Shown here: one piece after another, positions 53,896 to 62,467 of the stretch
Numbering within the stretch: position 1 is the first letter of the stretch
How the letters are laid out: every line of letters begins with the position of its first letter
Assembly (NCBI GenBank): GCA_014382585.1
Contig: JACNJL010000026.1
Location: 146,799-210,798 of the forward strand
Direction: 5' to 3'
Length of the DNA: 64,000 bases
Source of the DNA: Limisphaerales bacterium
GTDB taxonomy: Bacteria; Verrucomicrobiota; Verrucomicrobiia; Limisphaerales; UBA1100
Translations under genes and position numbers: made by a program
Notes under the pieces: generated by a model
What the model saw: the letters and a program-made list of their open reading frames with translations, nothing else
What the model was told of the DNA's origin: nothing
Databases searched by the model: none

Positions 53896-55773
53896 TTAGA
53901 ATAGGAAAAAAGTGAGCATCACGAGCAAACCCAGTGCCAACAGCAGGGCGTAGGTTTGGAGGTTGCCCGATTGCACGAGGCGCAGGAGGCAACCGGTGAG
54001 ATCGATTGCACCGCTGGTGCCACGCACGCCAAGGCCGGCAATGATCCAGCGGTCAAACCAATCGGCATAACGCGCCAGGCGTTCTTGTGTCCATCGGTTG
54101 AGCCACACGTATAGTTCATCGAAGTAAAATTTGTCACGCATGCCGCGCGCCAGTGCGCCGAGCATTCCGGGGAGAGGATCCTGTTTCACCCCGCGATAGG
54201 CCACCCAGCCGAGCGCTAATCCCGCCAAGCTGGCGATCGTGCCAGAAACCATTGCTGCGAGATGGGCAGCGTGAGTCATTTCATTTGGAATTACCGCGCC
54301 GGTAATTTTTGTGCTCAGCCAAATATTTTTGTTTAATAGAAAATCGTTCAGTCCAAAAAAATGCCAGCCCAGGCCAATGCTGAGGATGGAGAGGAAGATT
54401 AATGGCCCGATCATTTCGCCCGGTGCCTCGTGAGCTTTCCGGGCTGCTTCGCCGCGCGGCTCGCCGTGGAAGGCGACCAGCACACAGCGCATCATATAAA
54501 ACGCCGTGAGCAACGCCACTGCCACGCCGAGGTAAAAGAGCGGTTGATTGGCCACATAGGCTTGCGCGAGAATGGCGTCTTTGCTGAAGAAGCCACTCAT
54601 CAACGGAAAGCCCGCCAGTGCGAGCGCGCCGGTGACAAATGAGCGGTAAGTGAGTGGCAGTTTTTTGCGAAGGCCGCCGAGTTTCCAAATATCCTGTTCG
54701 TGATGGCAGGAATAAATCACCGCGCCCGCGCCGAGAAACAGCAGCGCCTTGAACGCGGCGTGGGTGGTGAGATGGAACATACTCGCCGCTGGCCCCGCGC
54801 AGCCCACGGCCATGACCATATAGCCAAGCTGGGACAGTGTGGAATAGGCAAGGATGCGTTTGAGGTCGTTTTGCTGGATCGCCATCAGTGCCGCGAGCAG
54901 CGCGGTGATGCCGCCGATCCAACTGATGATGACCAGCGCGTCGGGCGTGAACAGGAAGAACAGTTTGCAAAGCATATAAACACCGGCGGCCACCATCGTG
55001 GCGGCATGGATGAGGGCGCTCACGGGCGTGGGGCCTTCCATCGCGTCCGGCAGCCACACGTGCAGCGGGAACTGTGCGCTCTTGCCAACAGCGCCGCAAA
55101 AAATTAACAAGCCCGCCGCCGTACCCACCGCGCCGATTTCTGCCAATGCAGTGATGTCGAGCGTGCCGTGAAGTTGCCATACGAACAGGATGCCGAGCAA
55201 AAATCCGAAGTCGCCAATGCGGTTGGTGATGAACGCTTTTTTGCCGGCATCGGCGGCGGTGGGTTTTTCAAACCAATGGCTGATGAGCAAATAGCTGGAG
55301 ACGCCGACGAGTTCCCAGAAGATAAACAGCAGTAAAAGGTTTGAGGCCAGCACGATGCCGAGCATCGAAAACAGGAAGAGGCTTAGGCCGCCGAAGTAGC
55401 GCGAATAGCCCGCGTCGGTTTTCATATAAGCCAGCGAAAAGATTTGCACCAGGGTGCCGACGGTGGTGACGATGAGCAGCATCAACAGGCTGAGCGGATC
55501 GATGAGCGCGGCGAAATCCACGGTGAAGCCATCCAGTTGGAGCCATTGTTCGCCGCCGATTGCGGTCAAGGGTTTCACAAGCGCGGCCGGTGCATCGTGG
55601 AATTTGATGAACAAGATGAGGCTGCAAACAAAGGCGAGGGTGGATGCCGCTAATGAAAGGCCTGCGCTGACTCCGCGCCACCGCCGCGCGCCGAGGCCAA
55701 TACCCACCGCCGCCAATAGTGGCAAAAACAGGATGACCATCGCGAAGGTCAATTTGAGTTCAGAGTCGGTCAT
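53896..55773 (-). CDS. nuoL: NADH-quinone oxidoreductase subunit L
   Basis: A 625-residue antiporter-like subunit with the extra C-terminal lateral helix. Typical blocks are FIFWELVGVSSYLLISHWFE, KAFITNRIGDFGFLLG, FPLHVWLPDAMEGPTPVSAL and LAYSTLSQLGYMVMAVG. The C-terminal part has a long amphipathic helix followed by one TM. It lies 3 bp after nuoK. Confidence 0.97.
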   Translation of the reverse strand: MTDSELKLTFAMVILFLPLLAAVGIGLGARRWRGVSAGLSLAASTLAFVCSLILFIKFHDAPAALVKPLTAIGGEQWLQLDGFTVDFAALIDPLSLLMLLIVTTVGTLVQIFSLAYMKTDAGYSRYFGGLSLFLFSMLGIVLASNLLLLFIFWELVGVSSYLLISHWFEKPTAADAGKKAFITNRIGDFGFLLGILFVWQLHGTLDITALAEIGAVGTAAGLLIFCGAVGKSAQFPLHVWLPDAMEGPTPVSALIHAATMVAAGVYMLCKLFFLFTPDALVIISWIGGITALLAALMAIQQNDLKRILAYSTLSQLGYMVMAVGCAGPAASMFHLTTHAAFKALLFLGAGAVIYSCHHEQDIWKLGGLRKKLPLTYRSFVTGALALAGFPLMSGFFSKDAILAQAYVANQPLFYLGVAVALLTAFYMMRCVLVAFHGEPRGEAARKAHEAPGEMIGPLIFLSILSIGLGWHFFGLNDFLLNKNIWLSTKITGAVIPNEMTHAAHLAAMVSGTIASLAGLALGWVAYRGVKQDPLPGMLGALARGMRDKFYFDELYVWLNRWTQERLARYADWFDRWIIAGLGVRGTSGAIDLTGCLLRLVQSGNLQTYALLLALGLLVMLTFFLF

Positions 55774-55776
55774 TGG

Positions 55777-56103
55777 TTAGAGTTTCATCGAGGTGAGATC
55801 GGCCACGTCGGTGGTTTGGCGTTTGCGGTAGAGCGCCACGATCAGCGCGAGGCCCACGGCTACTTCGGCGGCAGCGACGGTGATGATGAAAAACACCATG
55901 ATTTGCCCGTCCAACGGAGAGCCGTGGGGCGAGGGCGGTTGATGATGGGAAAAGGAAACCAACGCAAGGTTGGCGGCATTGAGCATCAGCTCGAGGCTCA
56001 TATACATGATGATGAGATTGCGGCGAATGACCACGCCCAACAGCCCAAGGCAAAACAGCGCCGCGCTGACGACGAGATAATGTTCGAGGCCGACGCCGGT
56101 CAT
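55777..56103 (-). CDS. nuoK: NADH-quinone oxidoreductase subunit K
   Basis: A 108-residue three-helix subunit. [20 protein letters not shown] and [20 protein letters not shown] contain the TM2 conserved Glu, and [18 protein letters not shown] the TM3 Glu. It overlaps the nuoJ stop by 4 nt. Confidence 0.96.
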   Translation of the reverse strand: MTGVGLEHYLVVSAALFCLGLLGVVIRRNLIIMYMSLELMLNAANLALVSFSHHQPPSPHGSPLDGQIMVFFIITVAAAEVAVGLALIVALYRKRQTTDVADLTSMKL

Positions 56104-56621
56104 TCGGTTTCCTCCTTGGGGTCTTCGGTGTCGGGGGCTTTGCTGAGTAAAATGCAGCCGACCATCGCCACCAAAAGCAGTAGTGAAACAATTTCAAAGG
56201 GTATCACGTAATTGGTAAAAAGCAATTCGCCGAGTGGTTTGGTTTCGCCCGCGTTGTCGGCGAGGCTGCGTTCATCCACGCGGGAGCCAGTTACGGTGGT
56301 CACCAAAATCCACGCCAACCCCGCCACGGCCGCCGCGCCGAGGAAGGTGCCGAATTTACGGAAGCGTTGCCGTTCTTCTTCCTTAATGTTCAGCAGCATA
56401 ATAACAAACAGGAACAATACGATCACTGCGCCGGCGTACACCAGGATTTGTACCGCCGCTAAAAAGAACGCTTTGAGCAAAACGAACAACCCCGACATAC
56501 AAATAATGGTGAGCACCAGAAACATCGCGCTGGTGACGGGGTTGCGGCTGAACGGATTAAACACCACCAGCGCCCCGCAAAGCAGGGTGAGCGCGCTGAA
56601 GATGTAAAAGAGGAGATCCAT
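56100..56621 (-). CDS. nuoJ: NADH-quinone oxidoreductase subunit J
   Basis: A 173-residue five-helix subunit. [20 protein letters not shown] and [20 protein letters not shown] are typical. I chose ATG 56621 ([11 protein letters not shown]). An in-frame ATG at 56639 would add six residues encoded by the hairpin repeat that begins just upstream, so it is unlikely to be the native start. It overlaps the nuoK start by 4 nt. Confidence 0.94.
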   Translation of the reverse strand: MDLLFYIFSALTLLCGALVVFNPFSRNPVTSAMFLVLTIICMSGLFVLLKAFFLAAVQILVYAGAVIVLFLFVIMLLNIKEEERQRFRKFGTFLGAAAVAGLAWILVTTVTGSRVDERSLADNAGETKPLGELLFTNYVIPFEIVSLLLLVAMVGCILLSKAPDTEDPKEETE

Positions 56622-56623
56622 CA

Positions 56624-56762
56624 AATGACCAATGACCAATGACCAAGGCCCAAGGAATTATCAATGACCAATGAGCAAGGCCCAAACTCAGGGGGCGAGC
56701 TTGAGAATTGGGGTTTGGGGTTTCCTTGGGATTTGGTCATTGGGCCTTGGGGTTTTTCCCAA
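56624..56762. repeat. Hairpin repeat, family 1, copy B (between nuoI and nuoJ)
   Basis: Left arm repeats ATGACCAATGACCAAGGCCC and AATGACCAATGAGCAAGGCC; right arm GTTTCCTTGGGATTTGGTCA and TTGGGCCTTGGGG. They are imperfect inverted repeats over about 130 bp. The nuoI stop codon (56737-56739) and its last six or seven codons lie inside the right arm. Confidence 0.7.
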
Positions 56763-57387
56763 CGGGAAAGTTTTCCTGCGCCTTCGCATCCGCCGTTTTC
56801 TTTTCCCATTTCTTGATGCGATCGTGATGGGTGCCGCCGCGTTCGAGGAGTTTGTCTTTGTTGAAAATCATTTCCTTGCGGTTGCTGGCGGTGAGGGCGT
56901 AGTCGCGACGCATTTTGTTTTCGTCGTAGCCTTCGTAATAATCCTTGGCGAGGAAAATGGCTTCCTCGGGGCAAACTTCTTCACAATAGCCGCAGAAAAT
57001 GCAGCGGAGCATATCGATCTCGAATTCCTTGGGCATCTTTTCCGCGCCTTCGCGGTGGGCGGTTTCGCCATCCTCACCGGGCGGGGTGATGCGGATGGCT
57101 TTTGGCGGGCAAACAAATTCGCAAAGTTGGCAGCTCACGCATTTGGTGGCGGCATCCTGATCGCTCACCAAATACGGCGCGCCGCGAAAGCCGGGCGGCA
57201 CAGTCCAAAGCTCCTCGGGATAGCTCAGCGTGGTCTTGAATTGATTGTCTTTGTTTTTCTCTTCGTAGACTTTTGATTTTTTGAACGAAAGAAAATGGCC
57301 GAGCGTGACCTTGAATCCGTTCCACAAGGTGGGAATGAATAGGCGCTCCCAGAGACTCAATTTTACGCGTTGGACTTTGATGGCCAT
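56737..57387 (-). CDS. nuoI: NADH-quinone oxidoreductase subunit I (two 4Fe-4S clusters)
   Basis: A 216-residue ferredoxin-type subunit. CVSCQLCEFVCPPKAI and CIFCGYCEEVCPEEAI supply the ligands of clusters N6a and N6b. N-terminal amphipathic helix. The tail (GKNPKAQ) is encoded inside the adjacent hairpin repeat and so is probably not ancestral. One base separates it from nuoH. Confidence 0.95.
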   Translation of the reverse strand: MAIKVQRVKLSLWERLFIPTLWNGFKVTLGHFLSFKKSKVYEEKNKDNQFKTTLSYPEELWTVPPGFRGAPYLVSDQDAATKCVSCQLCEFVCPPKAIRITPPGEDGETAHREGAEKMPKEFEIDMLRCIFCGYCEEVCPEEAIFLAKDYYEGYDENKMRRDYALTASNRKEMIFNKDKLLERGGTHHDRIKKWEKKTADAKAQENFPVGKNPKAQ

Positions 57388-57388
57388 T

Positions 57389-58441
57389 TTATTTTCCGTG
57401 GGTCAAACACATGTAAATCGCCGTCACCACGATATTTGCCAGCGCCAGGGGCACGAAGCGTTTCCAGCCGATGTCCATTAGCTGATCGTAACGGAAACGC
57501 GGCAACATCCAGCGCACCCAAATGAACAGACCCATAAACAGCAGGAGTTTGCCAATGAAAATGCCGACTTGCAAGAGCCCCATTCCGAGTGACGTGGCCG
57601 TCTCGTTAAGGCCGGCGAAGGGAAGCGTCCAACCGCCGAGGAATAGCACCACCATCATCGCGCTCACGGCGATCATCGCCGCGTATTCGCCAAGGAAAAA
57701 CAGCGCGAACTTCATTGAGCTGTACTCCGTGTGATAGCCGCCCACCAATTCCGATTCCGCCTCCGGCATATCGAAGGGCAGCCGATTGGTTTCCGCAAAG
57801 GCCGCCACCAGAAAAATCACAAACGCAATCGGTTGCTTGAGGATCAGCCACGCGCCGCTTTTTTGATAATCGATCACGGCACTCAAATTCAGATCGCCCA
57901 CCAACATAAACACCGGCACCACGCTCATCCCCATTGCGATTTCGTACGAGATCATTTGCGCGCTGCTGCGGATGCCGCCGAGAAATGGAAACTTGGAGTT
58001 ACTCGCATAACCCGCCAGCACAATGCCGTATACGCTGAGGGACACGATGCCGAACGTGAACAAAATGCCGACGTTCAAATCCGCGATGACTGCTTTCTGT
58101 GAGCCGAGTTGCGAGCCGAACGGAATCACCGCGAGCGTCATTAGTGCCGGAACCATCGCCACCGCCGGCGCGAGCCAGAAATAAACCCTGCGCGCATAGG
58201 CCGGCGTGAAATCTTCTTTGAGGATAAACTTCAGTCCATCCGCTGCAGGTTGGAGCAGGCCAAACGGCCCCACGCGGTTGGGGCCGATGCGATCCTGAAT
58301 CCACGCCGATATGCGGCGTTCGGCAACCACCGAATAGGCCACCATCGGCAGCACGACCGCGAACACCGCGATCACAATTTTCAGCAAACTGAAAATCGCG
58401 AACTGCTCGTTTGGAGTGAGGTTGTTGAACCAGTCGGTCAT
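57389..58441 (-). CDS. nuoH: NADH-quinone oxidoreductase subunit H
   Basis: A 350-residue eight-helix subunit at the quinone channel. AWIQDRIGPNRVGPFGLLQ, FAETNRLPFDMPEAESELVG and GYHTEYSSMKFALFFLGEYA are diagnostic. Start ATG at 58441. The 93 bp upstream to nuoG hold a GTAGGG-type repeat. Confidence 0.97.
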   Translation of the reverse strand: MTDWFNNLTPNEQFAIFSLLKIVIAVFAVVLPMVAYSVVAERRISAWIQDRIGPNRVGPFGLLQPAADGLKFILKEDFTPAYARRVYFWLAPAVAMVPALMTLAVIPFGSQLGSQKAVIADLNVGILFTFGIVSLSVYGIVLAGYASNSKFPFLGGIRSSAQMISYEIAMGMSVVPVFMLVGDLNLSAVIDYQKSGAWLILKQPIAFVIFLVAAFAETNRLPFDMPEAESELVGGYHTEYSSMKFALFFLGEYAAMIAVSAMMVVLFLGGWTLPFAGLNETATSLGMGLLQVGIFIGKLLLFMGLFIWVRWMLPRFRYDQLMDIGWKRFVPLALANIVVTAIYMCLTHGK

Positions 58442-58450
58442 ACGGTTGCG

Positions 58451-58504
58451 GGTAGGGCGGTTTCTCCGAAACCGCCGCGGCGCGCTCGGAGAGCGCGCCC
58501 TACC
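58451..58504. repeat. GTAGGG-type hairpin repeat, family 2, copy 1 (between nuoG and nuoH)
   Basis: Outer arms GGTAGGGCG (58451-58459) and CGCCCTACC (58496-58504) pair perfectly. Inside are two hairpins: GGCGGTTTC/GAAACCGCC with loop TCC (58456-58476), and CGCGCTC/GAGCGCG with loop GGA (58481-58497). This can form a three-way junction. A near-identical copy is at 60291-60336. Confidence 0.85.
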
Positions 58505-58534
58505 ATTTTGTCTCTGTGGTTAAATTTCATTTCA

Positions 58535-60247
58535 TCAAATCTCCACTGTCACGCCCGTGTCGCCGAGTGCGGCCCAGTTCAGGTCTTTGGCTTTGAATGC
58601 GTCCACTTCGGTGGCCATTTGGTTGAACAACCCTTCGATGGTGCTGAAGCCGTTTTGGCCGGTCACGTTTTCCACGAGTTCGTGGAGCACTTCCCATTCG
58701 GCGCGGGCACTGCCGGGGGCGTCGAGGGCTTTCATAAATTTTTGCACTTGGCCTTTGGTGCTCGTGAACGTGCCGCGCTTCTCGGCATACGCGCAGCCGG
58801 GCAACAGATAATGCGCCTTGGTCGTGGTGGCATTTGGAAAAATATCGCTCACGATTAGCAACTCCAGTTTTTCCAAAAGCGTTTCGCTGATGCCGTGTTG
58901 CGTGACGTCTTCGCCGAAGACGATCAGCGTTTTGATCGTGCCACTCTCGATGCCTTCGGCGATCGCGGAGAGATTTGAGCCCAGCGTTTCGCCGGTGATG
59001 CCGATGAGTCGCGCGCCGTTGCTGTTTGGGTTTTTGTCGGCGTTCAATAATAGATGATCGCCCTCGCCATTGCGCGGCACGGAATCGGTGATGGCCTCAA
59101 ATTTGTCGGCCAGTTTTTTTAGCAAATAAAGTTCTTCATTCGTCTGGCGCGCCGACGCGACAATCGCCACCGAACCGGCTTCGGCCCCATCAAGCTTCCC
59201 GCTAATCTCCGCGATGACCGCATCCCAATTTCTGGCTTCTGAATTGGGACTCCTGATTTCCTTCAATCGTTTCTCGCTGCCGATCCATTTGTAATTCAAC
59301 CGGCCCGAGTCGCACATCCACGGGCCGTTGACGGCATCATTTTCGCGTGGCTCCTGCCGATACATTTTATTTTCGCGCGAGCCGATGACCGTGTTGCAGC
59401 CGGTGGCGCAGCCGGTGCAGAGGCTGTTGGTTTCCTTGAGAAACCACACGCGCATTTGGAAGCGGAAATCTTTGGAGGTCAACGCGCCGACCGGACAAAT
59501 GTCGGCAGTGTTCAACGTGTAATTATTGTCAAACGGTGCGCCGGGGAATGTTGCGATGGTATTATAACTGCCGCGATTCACAATGCCGAGCGCATCGTCG
59601 CCCGCGATGTCCGCGCTGAAGCGAATGCAGCGCGTGCACAAAACGCACCGCTCGGCATCAAGCACAATGCGCGGGCCGAGGTCGACAGCTTTGGGTTTGT
59701 GGACTTTGTGTTCGGCAAACTGGCTTTCGGCCTGGCCGTGTTCCACGCTGTACTCCTGCAGCTTGCACTCGCCGGCTTGATCGCAAATCGTGCAGTCGAG
59801 CGGGTGATTGATGAGCAAACTTTCCAGCACGGCCTCGCGCATTTCTTGGGTCTCCGGGCTGCTCGCGTAAATTTCCATTCCGGGAATCAAATTCGTCGCG
59901 CAGCCGATGACGCCTTTGGGCGTTTCGCGTTCGTAAGGCAGCACCATCGGGTCAATCTTCAGCGAGCCGTCATCATTCACCGGCGACTTGCCATCGGGCC
60001 CCGGTCGGCCCGGCATTCCCACGTGCACGAGACACATCCGGCAATTGCCCGCCACCGGTAGTTTGGGGTGATAACAATAATGCGGGATCTCGATACCCGC
60101 GTGTTTACAAGCCTGCAAAACCGTGGTGGGGATGAGCTTGCCCTGCCAATCCGGCGTGAGCTTGGGCACGGCGATTTCTTTGCCATCGACCGTTACGGAG
60201 ATGGTTTCGATCGTGGGCGGCTCTTCGGTTTTTGCTTCGTCGGGCAT
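58535..60247 (-). CDS. nuoG: NADH-quinone oxidoreductase subunit G, short form
   Basis: A 570-residue iron-sulfur subunit. The [2Fe-2S] site has CKHAGIEIPHYC and CRMC; N4/N5 ligands are in CTICDQAGEC and CVLCTRCIRF. A fourth set C-x2-C-x3-C-x27-C (starting CTGCATGC) matches the N7 cluster motif. The C-terminal part is a reduced molybdopterin-like domain, shorter than the roughly 700-900 residues usual elsewhere. I start at ATG 60247 (MPDEAKTEEPP); an upstream ATG (60340) begins inside a hairpin repeat. Confidence 0.93.
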   Translation of the reverse strand: MPDEAKTEEPPTIETISVTVDGKEIAVPKLTPDWQGKLIPTTVLQACKHAGIEIPHYCYHPKLPVAGNCRMCLVHVGMPGRPGPDGKSPVNDDGSLKIDPMVLPYERETPKGVIGCATNLIPGMEIYASSPETQEMREAVLESLLINHPLDCTICDQAGECKLQEYSVEHGQAESQFAEHKVHKPKAVDLGPRIVLDAERCVLCTRCIRFSADIAGDDALGIVNRGSYNTIATFPGAPFDNNYTLNTADICPVGALTSKDFRFQMRVWFLKETNSLCTGCATGCNTVIGSRENKMYRQEPRENDAVNGPWMCDSGRLNYKWIGSEKRLKEIRSPNSEARNWDAVIAEISGKLDGAEAGSVAIVASARQTNEELYLLKKLADKFEAITDSVPRNGEGDHLLLNADKNPNSNGARLIGITGETLGSNLSAIAEGIESGTIKTLIVFGEDVTQHGISETLLEKLELLIVSDIFPNATTTKAHYLLPGCAYAEKRGTFTSTKGQVQKFMKALDAPGSARAEWEVLHELVENVTGQNGFSTIEGLFNQMATEVDAFKAKDLNWAALGDTGVTVEI

Positions 60248-60257
60248 TTGTTTTTTT

Positions 60258-60380
60258 ACCAAAGAGACACAGAGGGCACAGAGGATGGGGTAGGGCGGTT
60301 TCTCCGAAACCGCCGTGGCGCGCTCGGAGAGCACACCCACCCGATTGCACGCTCTGCGCTCTCTGTGTCTTTGTGGTTAA
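60258..60380. repeat. Composite repeat between nuoF and nuoG (families 2 and 3)
   Basis: Outer arms ACCAAAGAGACACAGAGG (60259 on) and CTCTGTGTCTTTGTGGTTAA (60361-60380) are inverted copies of the ACCACAGAG repeat. Between them is TAGGGCGGTTTCTCCGAAAC (60291-60310) and onward a near-exact copy of the family 2 element seen at 58451. Confidence 0.8.
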
Positions 60381-60387
60381 TTTTCAT

Positions 60388-61704
60388 CTACTTCGCTTTC
60401 GCCTCAAATTCATCCCTAAATTTTTCTACAAAACTCAGCACCGGCCAGGCGCAGGCTTCGCCGAAGGCGCAGATGGTTCGGCCTTGGATGTTGTGCGCGA
60501 TGTGTTTTAGGTAATCGGCATCTTCGGCGCGGGCGTCGCCGTGGGTCATTCGGTGGAGGGCTTTGTTCATCCAGAGCGAGCCTTCGCGGCATGGGGTGCA
60601 TTGGCCGCAGCTTTCGTGCGCGTAAAACTCGGCGAGGTTGGCGAGGCACTCGACGATGTCGCGGCTGTCGTCGATGACAATGATCGCGCCGGAGCCGGAC
60701 ATTGTGCCGATCTTCATCAGCGTATCAAAATCGTACGGCACATCGAGCAAGTCGATTTTGTCTTCGCCTACATTAAACGATTCGCCCGCCTTGAGTACTT
60801 TGGAGGAGGATCCGCCGGGAATGATGGCTTGCAGTTTTCGCCCTTCGCGCAGGCCGCCGCCGAAATTTTCGTTGTGGATGAGTTCGCCCAGCGTGACTTT
60901 GCCGGTTTCGATTTCGAAATAGCCGGGTTGTTTTACATCACCGCTGAGGCTCACGAGGCGGGTGCCGGTGTTGTTGGGGGTGCCGAGTTTGGCGAAGGCT
61001 TCCGCGCCCATTTCCACAATGTGTTTCACATTGCAGAGCGTCTCCACGTTGTTAACTATGGTGGGGCACATATATAGCCCGAGCGCGGCGGGGAAGTACG
61101 GCGGTTTGATGCGCGGGTAAGCGCGCTTGCCTTCGAGGCTCTCGATGAGGCCGGTTTCTTCACCGCAAATGTACGCGCCGGCGCCGCGGTGCACGTGGAT
61201 TTCGAGGTCGTGCCCGCTGCCGAGGATGTCTTTGCCGAGGTAACCTTTGGCGCGCGCTTCGGCGAGGGCGGTGTTGAGAATCTTCGCGCCTTCGGTGAAT
61301 TCGCCGCGAATGTAAATGTAAGCAAGATTCACGTGGTTCGCCCAACAGGAAATGATCATCCCCTCGATAAGCTGATGCGGATCTTTGTAAATGATTTGGC
61401 GATCTTTAAATGTCCCCGGCTCGGATTCATCCGCGTTGCAAATGAGATAAACCGGCTTGGGATTCGGATGGCGCACGAAGCTCCATTTGAGTCCGCACGA
61501 AAAGCCCGCGCCGCCGCGTCCGCGCAGTCCGGAATCGAGCACGCTCTTGCGCAGTTGCGCTTGCGGCGTGGTGTCGCCCGCCGGTGCGATCGCCAACGCT
61601 TGGCGCAGCGCGGCGTAGCCGCCGTTGCGCTCGTAGCACTCGAGGTCATTCGAGTAGCCATCGGCGTCGGCGTGTTTCAACAGTAATTTGTATTCCTGCG
61701 GCAT
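60388..61704 (-). CDS. nuoF: NADH-quinone oxidoreductase subunit F
   Basis: A 438-residue NADH- and FMN-binding subunit. GLRGRGGAGFSCGLKWSFV is the NADH loop, ICNADESEPGTFKDRQI the FMN region, and SCGQCTPCREGS with a later Cys the N3 4Fe-4S ligands. ATG 61704. The 152 bp before it hold a tRNA-Gln gene on the other strand. Confidence 0.97.
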   Translation of the reverse strand: MPQEYKLLLKHADADGYSNDLECYERNGGYAALRQALAIAPAGDTTPQAQLRKSVLDSGLRGRGGAGFSCGLKWSFVRHPNPKPVYLICNADESEPGTFKDRQIIYKDPHQLIEGMIISCWANHVNLAYIYIRGEFTEGAKILNTALAEARAKGYLGKDILGSGHDLEIHVHRGAGAYICGEETGLIESLEGKRAYPRIKPPYFPAALGLYMCPTIVNNVETLCNVKHIVEMGAEAFAKLGTPNNTGTRLVSLSGDVKQPGYFEIETGKVTLGELIHNENFGGGLREGRKLQAIIPGGSSSKVLKAGESFNVGEDKIDLLDVPYDFDTLMKIGTMSGSGAIIVIDDSRDIVECLANLAEFYAHESCGQCTPCREGSLWMNKALHRMTHGDARAEDADYLKHIAHNIQGRTICAFGEACAWPVLSFVEKFRDEFEAKAK

Positions 61705-61748
61705 CTGCTTGACTGCACTCAGTTTTGCTCTAAATTCGCGGGCGCAGT

Positions 61749-61822
61749 TGCCCGATAGTGTAACGGTAGCACGACAGATTCTGATTCTGTTTGTCGGGGT
61801 TCAAATCCCTGTCGGGCAACCA
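61749..61822 (+). tRNA. tRNA-Gln (anticodon CUG)
   Basis: A 74-nt tRNA with encoded CCA. The acceptor stem TGCCCGA (61749-61755) pairs with TCGGGCA (61812-61818), discriminator A, CCA 61820-61822. The anticodon stem is ACAGA/TCTGT around TTCTGAT, giving anticodon CTG. The T-loop region is GGTTCAAATCC. It lies antisense to the nuo operon, between nuoE and nuoF. Confidence 0.95.
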
Positions 61823-61856
61823 TTTTTCGATTTTTGATTGTTGATTTTCGATTGGG

Positions 61857-62348
61857 TCATTCACAGCTCCCCAAAATTTCGTTGGCTTGTTCTTCCGTGA
61901 CCGCTTCGTGAAAATCATCGTTGCACATCATCACCGGGCCCGTGCCGCAACTGGCCAGGCATTCGGCAAACTCGATGCTGAATTTGCCGTCCGTCGTCGT
62001 TTGCAATCCGTGCGCCTTTGGGTCGAGCTTCAGTTTGTTGCACAATTTTTTGTGCAACTCCGTGCCACCGGCCATCGCGCAGCTGAGGGTGCGGCACACT
62101 TTTAGGACAAACTTGCCCGGCGGCTCCTCGCGCAGCATTGGGTAAAATGTCACGAGCTCGTACAGGTGCAGCGGCTTGACGCCGATCTCGGCCGCCGCCC
62201 ATTGCATCGCTTCGGCGCTGATGGAGCCCGCCTCGTCCTGAATGGCGTGCAGCACCATCAACGACGCACTGCGGCTTTCGCCTTCGGGGTAGTGGGTGAT
62301 GAGTTCCGCGACCTCGGTGCTGAGTTTTTCTGTGGGGGTGAAGGGCAT
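61857..62348 (-). CDS. nuoE: NADH-quinone oxidoreductase subunit E
   Basis: A 163-residue [2Fe-2S] (N1a) subunit. Ligands are in CRTLSCAMAGG and CLASCGTGPVM, C-x4-C and C-x3-C. The N-terminal helical part includes LHAIQDEAGSIS. ATG 62348. The 34 bp between the tRNA gene and its stop are AT-rich, with a TTTTCGATT-like direct repeat. Confidence 0.95.
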   Translation of the reverse strand: MPFTPTEKLSTEVAELITHYPEGESRSASLMVLHAIQDEAGSISAEAMQWAAAEIGVKPLHLYELVTFYPMLREEPPGKFVLKVCRTLSCAMAGGTELHKKLCNKLKLDPKAHGLQTTTDGKFSIEFAECLASCGTGPVMMCNDDFHEAVTEEQANEILGSCE

Positions 62349-62355
62349 TTTTTAA

Positions 62356-62467
62356 TTACCAATGACCAATGATCAAGTTCCAAGAAATGACCAATTTCCA
62401 AATGCCCAATTTTGGTGATTGGGTTTTGGGAATTCCTTGGTCATTGGGTTTTGGGTCTTGGTCATTA
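62356..62467. repeat. Hairpin repeat, family 1, copy C (between nuoD and nuoE)
   Basis: Left arm TACCAATGACCAATGATCAA and ATGACCAATTTCCAAATGCC; right arm TTGGGAATTCCTTGGTCATT and GGGTTTTGGGTCTTGGTCAT. The arms are imperfect inverted repeats. The nuoD stop codon (62465-62467) is at the outer edge of the right arm. Confidence 0.7.

Noticed and set aside
60248-60340. N-terminal extension of NuoG
   Set aside because: The extra 31 codons lie inside the hairpin repeat, and similarity to NuoG begins after ATG 60247.
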